DNA of 33,721 bases from CAZVPZ01 sp964629245. GTDB lineage: Archaea; Nanohalarchaeota; Nanosalinia; Nanosalinales; Nanosalinaceae. Under the pieces are notes generated by a model. That model saw only the letters and a program-made list of their open reading frames with translations, searched no databases and was not told the origin of the DNA. The position numbers and the translations under genes were made by a program. The DNA lies in the NCBI GenBank assembly GCA_964629245.1, contig CAZVPZ010000011.1, forward strand, positions 1-33,721, in the 5' to 3' direction. Shown one piece after another: positions 22,879 to 29,305 of the stretch. Positions within the stretch are counted from its first letter, which is position 1; each line of letters begins with the position of its first letter.

Positions 22879-23189
22879 TGGTGGAAGAACAGACCAAGAA
22901 GGAGATCGTAGTGATAGGAGAAGAGGAATTCACGCTCGGCTTCAGGCTGGTCGGAGTGCAGGAAACCTACGGAACGGGTGACTACAGCGAGCGCATCCAG
23001 GAGTTGATAGAAAGGGACGACCTCGGAATCGTGATAGCGGAGCAGGACGACCTCGACGAGCTTCCAGACCGCGTGAAGGAGGATGTACGCAACTCGGTCG
23101 ACCCGGTCGTCGTACCGCTCTCGCAGGAGGCGGAGGACACAAACCTCAAGGAAAAGATCAGGCAGGTAATCGGTGCCGACATCACGTAA
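22878..23189 (+). CDS. atpF: A-type ATP synthase subunit F
   Basis: Subunit F is a small alpha/beta protein of the central rotor that influences ATPase activity. The 103-residue product starts KKEIVVIGEEEFTLGFRLVGV, contains DDLGIVIAEQDDLDELPDRV and NSVDPVVVPL, all matching the family fold. ATG 22878 overlaps the atpC stop; GTG 22875 in the same frame is less likely. Length is typical. Confidence 0.95.
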   Translation: MVEEQTKKEIVVIGEEEFTLGFRLVGVQETYGTGDYSERIQELIERDDLGIVIAEQDDLDELPDRVKEDVRNSVDPVVVPLSQEAEDTNLKEKIRQVIGADIT

Positions 23190-23215
23190 AAATACTATCA
23201 AAGGTGAACTCAAAA

Positions 23216-24979
23216 ATGGCGGATCAAACTACAGTTCAGCAGCAGAACGCTGACGGCGAAATCTACAAAGTTACAGGACCGGTCGTGGTAGCGACCGGTA
23301 TGAATCCACAGATGTACGATGTCGTACACGTGGGTGAGGAAGGCCTCATGGGAGAGGTCATCCAGATACAGGGAGGCAAAAGCTACATACAGGTCTACGA
23401 GGACACAACCGGTGTCAAGCCGGGAGAGCCGGTGGAGAACACCAACCAGCCGCTCTCCGTGGAACTCGGACCGGGACTCCTCGGCTCGATCTACGACGGA
23501 CTCCAGAGGCCGCTCGAGGCACTGATGGAAAAGACCGGAGACTTCATCACCCGTGGAGAGGACGCCCCTGGGATCGACTTGGAAAAACAGTACGACTTCC
23601 AGCCAGTAGTCGAGGAAGGCGACGAGGTAGAACCCGGCGGCGTGCTCGGAGAGGTCGAAGTTTCCTACGGAACCCATCGAGTCATGCTCCCGCCACACTA
23701 TGATGGAGGCGAAGTCGAGTCGATTGAGGAAGGCACTCACACCGTCATCGACACAGTCGCGGTCGTCGATGGTGAGGAAATCTCGATGAGACAGGAGTGG
23801 CCCATCAGGGAACACCGGCCAGTCGAAGAAGATCTCAAGCCGGAGGTACCGCTCATCACTGGTCAGCGCGTCCTCGACGGACTATTCCCGCTCGCCAAAG
23901 GAGGAACTGCAGCCGTGCCCGGCGGATTCGGGACCGGGAAGACCGTTACACAGCAGTCGCTCGCGAAGTTCTCCGACGCCGACATCATCGTCTACATCGG
24001 ATGCGGGGAGCGTGGGAACGAGATGACAGAAGTACTGGAGGAATTCCCTGAGCTTGAGGATCCGCAGACAGGCGATAAGATTATCCATCGCACAGTCCTA
24101 ATCGCGAACACTTCGAACATGCCTGTCGCCGCGCGAGAGGCATCCATCTACACAGGGGTCACCATCGCGGAGTACTTCCGTGACATGGGGCTCGATGTCG
24201 CCCTGATGGCGGACTCGACCTCGCGGTGGGCTGAGGCCATGCGTGAAGTATCCGCAAGACTGGAAGAGATGCCCGGCGAGAGAGGCTATCCAGCCTATCT
24301 GGCATCAAGACTCGCGGAGTTCTACGAGCGCGCCGGACGTGTCGAACCTCTCGGACTGGAATCGCCCGGTTCGGTTTCCATCATCGGTGCTGTATCACCA
24401 CCGGGGGGTGATTTCTCGGAGCCGGTCACCCAGAACACGTTGCGCGTGGTGAAGAACTTCTGGGCTCTCGACACCGATCTCGCAGAAAAGAGGCATTTTC
24501 CCGCTATCTCGTGGGACGGCTCCTACTCGGGCTACAGTGAGATGCTGTCCGACTACTTCGAGGAGGAGACAAGCGACGACTGGGCAGAGAAGATACAGGA
24601 GATGCGTGACCTGCTCCAGCAGGACTCGGAACTGCAGGAGACGGTGCAGCTCGTCGGAAAGGACGCGCTGCCGGATCGGGAACGCCTGACCCTGGAAATC
24701 GCGACCATGATAAAGCAGTTCTACCTCCAGCAGAACGCTTTCCACGATGTCGACCAGTACTCCAGCCCGCAGAAGACATACGACCTGCTCTCGCTGATCC
24801 TCGACTGGGGAGAGGGTGCGCGGGAAGCGCTGGAGGAAGGTGCTCTTGTCGAGGACATCGTGTCGCTTGACTCCCGGAACCGGATAAGCGAGGTCAAAAT
24901 CACTGAGGACTACCCCCCGGTTGAAGAAGAGATTCGCGAGGAGATGGAAAAGGAGTTCGAAGAGGTGATCGAGCAATGA
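23216..24979 (+). CDS. atpA: A-type ATP synthase catalytic subunit A
   Basis: Subunit A holds the catalytic nucleotide sites of the A3B3 head. The 587-residue sequence has the beta-barrel start (GEIYKVTGPVVVATGM), the bulge domain special to A subunits (about 115-190), the P-loop GGFGTGKT (Lys242), the GERGNEMTEVLEEF segment with its catalytic Glu, and MADSTSRWAEAMREVSARLEEMPGERGYPAYL. ATG 23216 has AGGTGA eight bases upstream; GTG 23204 lies inside that site and is rejected. No intein is present. The stop overlaps the start of the unknown 96-residue gene by ATGA. Confidence 0.98.
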   Translation: MADQTTVQQQNADGEIYKVTGPVVVATGMNPQMYDVVHVGEEGLMGEVIQIQGGKSYIQVYEDTTGVKPGEPVENTNQPLSVELGPGLLGSIYDGLQRPLEALMEKTGDFITRGEDAPGIDLEKQYDFQPVVEEGDEVEPGGVLGEVEVSYGTHRVMLPPHYDGGEVESIEEGTHTVIDTVAVVDGEEISMRQEWPIREHRPVEEDLKPEVPLITGQRVLDGLFPLAKGGTAAVPGGFGTGKTVTQQSLAKFSDADIIVYIGCGERGNEMTEVLEEFPELEDPQTGDKIIHRTVLIANTSNMPVAAREASIYTGVTIAEYFRDMGLDVALMADSTSRWAEAMREVSARLEEMPGERGYPAYLASRLAEFYERAGRVEPLGLESPGSVSIIGAVSPPGGDFSEPVTQNTLRVVKNFWALDTDLAEKRHFPAISWDGSYSGYSEMLSDYFEEETSDDWAEKIQEMRDLLQQDSELQETVQLVGKDALPDRERLTLEIATMIKQFYLQQNAFHDVDQYSSPQKTYDLLSLILDWGEGAREALEEGALVEDIVSLDSRNRISEVKITEDYPPVEEEIREEMEKEFEEVIEQ

Positions 24980-25266
24980 GTGGAGTAACTAGCTGGGAGG
25001 AAAGGACTAGGAAAGTCCTGGATGGGAAATCAGGCCTCTTCGGTTTCAGGAACTGGTTCAACCGCGCCATGCTCCATTACGACATCGATGCTGTCTTCGG
25101 ACCGGAATACGGCCACAGGATGTACCGGCTGCTCGAAGAAGATACTCAGGAGGCAGAAGAGTACGCTATAAACCTGGCAAGAGCCCTCGATCAGAACAGC
25201 GAACAGCTGGCCCGGTCAGTGGAGCTGTTCCAGGAGGACTGGGGCTACGGTCTCAGGAAGGTGTAG
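24976..25266 (+). CDS. Unknown 96-residue protein inserted between atpA and atpB
   Basis: I do not recognise this gene. The product is soluble, helical-looking and mildly acidic, with an aromatic-rich first half (FGFRNWFNRAMLHYDIDAVF, EYGHRMYRL) and a second half of regular helices (QEAEEYAINLARALDQNSEQ). No membrane segment, cysteine or nucleotide motif is seen. GAGGTGAT lies seven bases before the ATG, which overlaps the atpA stop, and only 5 bp separate it from atpB, so it is expressed with the operon. In the archaeal operons I know, A is followed directly by B, and the small subunit G of some methanogens lies after D. It could be a new accessory subunit, assembly factor or regulator of the head. 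Confidence 0.85.
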   Translation: MSGVTSWEERTRKVLDGKSGLFGFRNWFNRAMLHYDIDAVFGPEYGHRMYRLLEEDTQEAEEYAINLARALDQNSEQLARSVELFQEDWGYGLRKV

Positions 25267-25271
25267 ATACT

Positions 25272-26660
25272 ATGACACAAGAAGAATACCAGACGATAGA
25301 ACAGGTAAAAGGACCACTAGTTTTCGTGGAGAAAACCCGTGACATCGCCTACGGAGACATCGTCGAGATTGAGACCGCAGACGGAGAGGTCAAGAAAGGA
25401 GAGGTGCTAGAGACATCGAAGGACGTCGTGGTAGTTCAGGTTTACGAGGAGACCCAGGGCATCGGAAGAGACGCGCGGGTCCGGTTCATGGACGAGAACG
25501 TCAAGATGCCCCTGACGGACGACCTACTCGGCCGCATCCTCGACGGCACCGGTGACCCGATCGACGGCGGACCGGAGATCGTCCCTGAGGAGGAACGCGA
25601 GATAGTTGGTAACGCTATCAACCCGCGTTCCCGGGAACTTCCGGAGGACTTCATCCAGACAGGTGTTTCGACAATCGACGTTATGAACACGCTCGTCCGG
25701 GGACAGAAACTGCCTATCTTCTCCGGTTCAGGACTCCCCCACAACGAACTGGCGATGCAGATCGCACGCCAGGCAGAGGTCAAGGGAAGCGGGGAGGACT
25801 TCGCCGTGGTCTTCGCAGGTATGGGAATCACGGAGGAAGAGTCACAGGACTTTATCAGGGAGTTCCGGGAGACAGGCGCACTCGAACGCTCGGTAGTCTT
25901 CCTCAACAAGGCGGACGATCCTGCACCGGAGCGCCTTATCACTCCACGGCTCGCGCTGACTACCGCGGAGTACCTGGCCTTCGACCGGGGAATGCATGTC
26001 TTGGTGATCCTGACTGACATGACAAACTATTGTAACGCCCTGAGAGAGGTCTCCGCTGCAAGGGAGGAGGTCCCCGGCCGCAGAGGATACCCGGGATACA
26101 TGTATACGGACCTCGCGATGCTCTACGAGAGAGCGGGCATCATCGAGGGACGGGAAGGATCGGTCACGCAACTCCCGATCCTGACGATGGTCGGTGACGA
26201 CATAACCCATCCGATACCGGACCTGACCGGGTACATCACAGAGGGACAGATAGTGGTCGACAGGGACCTCGACAACCGGGGTGTAAAACCGCCGGTGAAC
26301 GTTCTACCCTCGCTCTCACGTCTAATGGACAACGGCATAGGAGAAGGCTTCACCCGCGAAGACCATCCCGACGTTTCCGACCAGCTCTACGCTCTGTACG
26401 CAGAAGGACAGTCGCTGAGGGACTTGGTCGCGATCGTGGGAGAGGACGCGCTGAGCGAGAAAGATGAACGCGTCCTTGAGTTCACGAACCAGTTCGAGGA
26501 GAGGTTCGTCGCCCAGGGAAGCCACGAAGACAGGAGCATCGAAGAATCTCTCAAACTTGCGTGGAACCTGCTCTCGATCCTGCCGGAGGACGAGCTGATC
26601 CGTATCGACCCCGAGTTCAGGGAGAAGTACATCGAAGACGAGGGATCAACGGGGGGCTGA
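25272..26660 (+). CDS. atpB: A-type ATP synthase regulatory subunit B
   Basis: Subunit B alternates with A in the head and has a non-catalytic nucleotide site. The 462-residue sequence begins YQTIEQVKGPLVFVE. It has the degenerate P-loop FSGSGLPHNELAMQIARQ in place of a true Walker A, then FVVFAGMGITEEE-like AVVFAGMGITEEESQDF, and REVSAAREEVPGRRGYPGYMYTDLAMLYERAG, all diagnostic for B. AGGTG precedes the ATG by eight bases. Length is usual. Confidence 0.98.
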   Translation: MTQEEYQTIEQVKGPLVFVEKTRDIAYGDIVEIETADGEVKKGEVLETSKDVVVVQVYEETQGIGRDARVRFMDENVKMPLTDDLLGRILDGTGDPIDGGPEIVPEEEREIVGNAINPRSRELPEDFIQTGVSTIDVMNTLVRGQKLPIFSGSGLPHNELAMQIARQAEVKGSGEDFAVVFAGMGITEEESQDFIREFRETGALERSVVFLNKADDPAPERLITPRLALTTAEYLAFDRGMHVLVILTDMTNYCNALREVSAAREEVPGRRGYPGYMYTDLAMLYERAGIIEGREGSVTQLPILTMVGDDITHPIPDLTGYITEGQIVVDRDLDNRGVKPPVNVLPSLSRLMDNGIGEGFTREDHPDVSDQLYALYAEGQSLRDLVAIVGEDALSEKDERVLEFTNQFEERFVAQGSHEDRSIEESLKLAWNLLSILPEDELIRIDPEFREKYIEDEGSTGG

Positions 26661-26666
26661 TATCGT

Positions 26667-27299
26667 ATGAGCCAAGATGTCAAACTGACGAGAAGCGAGG
26701 AGTTAAGGCTCAAGGAGCGGATAGAACTCGCGGAGAACGGCCACGACATACTCGAGAAGAAGCGTGACGGCCTGATCCATGAGTTCATGGAGATAGTGGG
26801 CGAGGCACGCGACGCCAACAGGGAACTCTCGGAGACCTATTCGGAGGCCAAGCTCCACATCCTTCTCGCCAAGGTCTACGACGGCGAGGACACTCTGAGG
26901 GCCAACGCCCTGCCGGTACAGGAGGGGCCCGAGGTAGAGAGCCAGACCCAGAACATCATGGGTGTAGTCGTCCCCGAGATATCTTCGAAGAAGGAGATAA
27001 GGCGTCACGTCCTTGACAGGGAGTATGGAATAACCTCCTCAAGTTCCCGCATCGACTCCACCGCGGACAAGTACGAGGAGCTGCTCGAGAAGGTTATCGA
27101 CGCGGCGGAGACCCAGACCAAGGTCCTCAAGCTCTTGGAGGAGATAAAGAAGACCAAGAGACGTGTCAACGCGCTGGAACACAAGGTCATCCCCGAGATG
27201 AAAACCGCGCTCGGCAAGGTCTCCCAAGCCCTTGAAGAGAACGAGCGCGAGGAGACCTTCCGAATGAAGAAGATCAAGGAGATGCAGGACGAGCGTTAA
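26667..27299 (+). CDS. atpD: A-type ATP synthase subunit D (central rotor shaft)
   Basis: Subunit D forms the rotating shaft inside the A3B3 head. The 210-residue protein is two long helices (about 10-75 and 120-205) with a short middle region. Family segments are SEELRLKERIELAENGHDIL with KKRDGLIHEF, and KTKRRVNALEHKVIPEMKTAL near the end. It closes the operon; no subunit G gene follows. A hairpin and T-run lie just downstream. Confidence 0.95.
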   Translation: MSQDVKLTRSEELRLKERIELAENGHDILEKKRDGLIHEFMEIVGEARDANRELSETYSEAKLHILLAKVYDGEDTLRANALPVQEGPEVESQTQNIMGVVVPEISSKKEIRRHVLDREYGITSSSSRIDSTADKYEELLEKVIDAAETQTKVLKLLEEIKKTKRRVNALEHKVIPEMKTALGKVSQALEENEREETFRMKKIKEMQDER

Positions 27300-27313
27300 C
27301 AAACCACTCTACT

Positions 27314-27357
27314 GCGGTTCTGGTTCACGCTAAGCGTCTCTGGAGACCGCGGTTTTT
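27314..27357 (+). terminator. Probable terminator of the ATP synthase operon
   Basis: GCGGT at 27314-27318 pairs with ACCGC at 27346-27350, enclosing a smaller ACGC-TAA-GCGT hairpin, and TTTTT follows at 27353-27357. It starts 15 bp after the atpD stop codon. Confidence 0.55.
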
Positions 27358-27448
27358 ATAATCGGATTTCTTTAAACCGTCTTCCTTCGTTTATCTGAGG
27401 TATCAGGACCGGCTCAGACAGGTCATTTGACTCTCTATCCGGTTTATT

Positions 27449-27500
27449 TTGTAATACATATACTCTATTTATGGCCGGTTGTGCCGTATTTGTATTACAA
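27449..27500. repeat. Ten-base inverted repeat TTGTAATACA ... TGTATTACAA
   Basis: The arms at 27449-27458 and 27491-27500 match perfectly, with centres 42 bp apart (about four helical turns). The left arm continues as TTGTAATACATAT, shared with the elements after elp3. It stands upstream of the core promoter of the 27542 gene and could bind a dimeric regulator twice. Confidence 0.55.
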
Positions 27501-27503
27501 GAC

Positions 27504-27528
27504 CGGGTTAGTTTTAAGAGCTAGCCCG
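27504..27528 (+). promoter_or_regulatory. Core promoter inside an inverted repeat, 27542 gene
   Basis: CGGGTTAG and CTAGCCCG form an 8-bp dyad (one G-U pair if RNA) around TTTTAAGAG. The A/T core TTTTAAG at 27512-27518 is centred 27 nt before ATG 27542, so the dyad encloses the likely TATA box, as an operator would. Confidence 0.5.
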
Positions 27529-27541
27529 TGAACCTGTTTTT

Positions 27542-27991
27542 ATGGAAGACGAGAAGGACTGGCTGGAGCTGGATTCCGTGTCCCGCTACGTGGAGTTCCT
27601 GGCCTCCTATAGTATTCTTGTCGTCGTGGGCGCGATAGTTCTCTCTTCCCTGGGTTTCATGGGCGCCCTGCTACAGGCGGTTTACTACGTGGTCGTTCCC
27701 CTTCTCGTGCTGATGCTCGTGGTCTTGGTCTACCGCGTTGAAGAAGTTCTCTACCATCACTACTATACAGGGGAGCTGGCCTGGGAGCACGGTTTCTCCC
27801 CTGCGGGTATAGTGATAGGGCTCGTAACAGGTGTCGCAGGCCTCAATCTCGGACTCCTGCTGGCCCTTAGATCCGCACAGCAGGCGGTCGAGGGCTTCAA
27901 TCAGGTGCTGGTATTCGGCCTGATGATCATAGTGCTGGCGTTCGCCCTCTCGCTGAGTATCGTGACACGTGAACTGGTGTCATCGGTCTAG
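27542..27991 (+). CDS. Four-helix membrane protein, unknown
   Basis: The 149-residue protein has a charged start (MEDEKDWLELDSVSRYVEFL) and then four hydrophobic segments at about 22-42, 45-65, 85-108 and 122-145. A short polar loop with EEVLYHHYYTGELAWEHGF, rich in His and Tyr, lies between the second and third. I do not recognise a family. The upstream region is unusually elaborate for a small gene, with a ten-base inverted repeat and a dyad around the TATA box, so it is probably regulated. It converges on the nucleotidyltransferase gene with a 5-bp gap. Confidence 0.75.
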   Translation: MEDEKDWLELDSVSRYVEFLASYSILVVVGAIVLSSLGFMGALLQAVYYVVVPLLVLMLVVLVYRVEEVLYHHYYTGELAWEHGFSPAGIVIGLVTGVAGLNLGLLLALRSAQQAVEGFNQVLVFGLMIIVLAFALSLSIVTRELVSSV

Positions 27992-27996
27992 AAAAT

Positions 27997-29232
27997 TTAT
28001 TTCTCTTCCAGTTCCTCTTCCTCTACATCCCCTGCTTCCTTCTCGAGGTCGGGTACCATCTTTTCTGTGTTCGCTGCCTTCGCAACAGATGACGGGTCGA
28101 CGTCAGGGCCCATGTCCGAATTCTGCTTCATCTCCTGGAGGTCTCTTCCCACTTCCGACACGAAGTCGCGGGAATCGTTCTGGAGCTCGTATATCTCCTT
28201 CTCGTTCACGTCATCGAGGTTCTTGTCCTTGATCTTGGAGATGATATCGTCCCATCTGTCGAACATCTCGATGTGGCTCTCATCGACATCCAGGTTCTCT
28301 TCAACGACCTCCGGCAGGTCTGCTTTGTCTTCAGGCGGTTCTATGTCTTTCGCTCTAAGTGCGGCGACGTTCGCCTTCAGGAACCTCTTGTACTCGTCAA
28401 CGATTCCCTTTACCTTCTTCCTCGCCCCTACCTCTGATACCAGCTTGTGCATCCTGCGGACGAAGTCGTCGGTCTTCTCGAGGTGCTCGTCGACCTCGGC
28501 TCCTGTAATCTCACCGGGCTCTTTTTCGCCTGTGTCCGCGAAGTCGTATATCTCGCGTGCCTTTTCCACGTACTCCTCTTCAAGCATGTCCTTCTCGACG
28601 AACATCTCTTCCAGGACGTCTGGCACCTTCTCCTTCGCCGGCGGCTGTTTGCCTACGAGCATGATGGGTGCCTGTCCAGCGTTCGCCATGACCTGCTCCA
28701 TCTTGTGGGGGAGTGAGGACCGGAGTGTGTTCTCCGCCTTCTTGTATCCTGCGGCGGCTAGCTTCAGGCGCTTCCTCACAGATTCCTGTGTGCCGGATAT
28801 CTTGCCCCTTTCGAGAAGCCTCTTGGCGGGCATGAAGATGCCGACGTCGTAGATCGGTTCCCCGTTCCGGACCGCCTCTATCGCAAGGGGCTCGCCGCTT
28901 CTCAGCGAGTCCCAGAACTCTGTGAGGAACGGGAAGTACTGTATGGTTATCCGCTCGTCCGTATCTTTTGCGAGCTCTGTGACCTTGCCACGTATCTTCT
29001 TCCTGGCGTCTTCCGGCACGTCTCGCTGGAGCTTGGTGTCGTCCAGTACCACGAGTGTGTCGATATCGCTCTCGTATCCGTGCTCGCCCTGGGGGACGCT
29101 TCCCCAGACTGCGACGCACTTGACCTTGTCTCCCAGTTTTTCGACTAGCTTGTCAGAGAACTCTTCTACGGCTTCCATACGTCTTTCCTGGGATTTCTCT
29201 CTCATCTCCTTGACTTTGTCCTTGTGGCTCAT
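27997..29232 (-). CDS. Nucleotidyltransferase (MNT type) fused to helical HEPN-like domain
   Basis: Residues about 35-125 form a minimal nucleotidyltransferase domain: CVAVWGSVPQGEHGYESDID carries the GS and DxD motifs, so transfer of a nucleotide is plausible. LRSGEPLAIEAVRNGEPIYDVGIFMPAKRLLERGKI then leads into a helical domain (about 145-265) with AGQAPIMLVGKQPPAKEKVPD. This layout matches an archaeal nucleotidyltransferase-HEPN fusion family I recall from DPANN genomes; the RxxxxH motif of HEPN nucleases is not evident. About 140 further residues, very acidic and helical, follow. ATG 29232 is preferred over GTG 29241, which lies in a possible ribosome site, but a TATA-like box centred near 29267 also fits leaderless use of the GTG. 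Confidence 0.8.
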   Translation of the reverse strand: MSHKDKVKEMREKSQERRMEAVEEFSDKLVEKLGDKVKCVAVWGSVPQGEHGYESDIDTLVVLDDTKLQRDVPEDARKKIRGKVTELAKDTDERITIQYFPFLTEFWDSLRSGEPLAIEAVRNGEPIYDVGIFMPAKRLLERGKISGTQESVRKRLKLAAAGYKKAENTLRSSLPHKMEQVMANAGQAPIMLVGKQPPAKEKVPDVLEEMFVEKDMLEEEYVEKAREIYDFADTGEKEPGEITGAEVDEHLEKTDDFVRRMHKLVSEVGARKKVKGIVDEYKRFLKANVAALRAKDIEPPEDKADLPEVVEENLDVDESHIEMFDRWDDIISKIKDKNLDDVNEKEIYELQNDSRDFVSEVGRDLQEMKQNSDMGPDVDPSSVAKAANTEKMVPDLEKEAGDVEEEELEEK

Positions 29233-29261
29233 GCCGGTCACGGAAAAGAATTGGCACCCAA

Positions 29262-29270
29262 CCTTAAAAA
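29262..29270 (-). promoter_or_regulatory. TATA-like box of the nucleotidyltransferase fusion gene
   Basis: TTTTTAAGG on the reverse strand is centred 35 nt before ATG 29232 and 26 nt before GTG 29241. It implies a separate promoter from the upstream 799-residue gene. Confidence 0.5.
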
Positions 29271-29305
29271 CCTTTACTAGATATTTGTCACTCTATAGTA
29301 AATAC

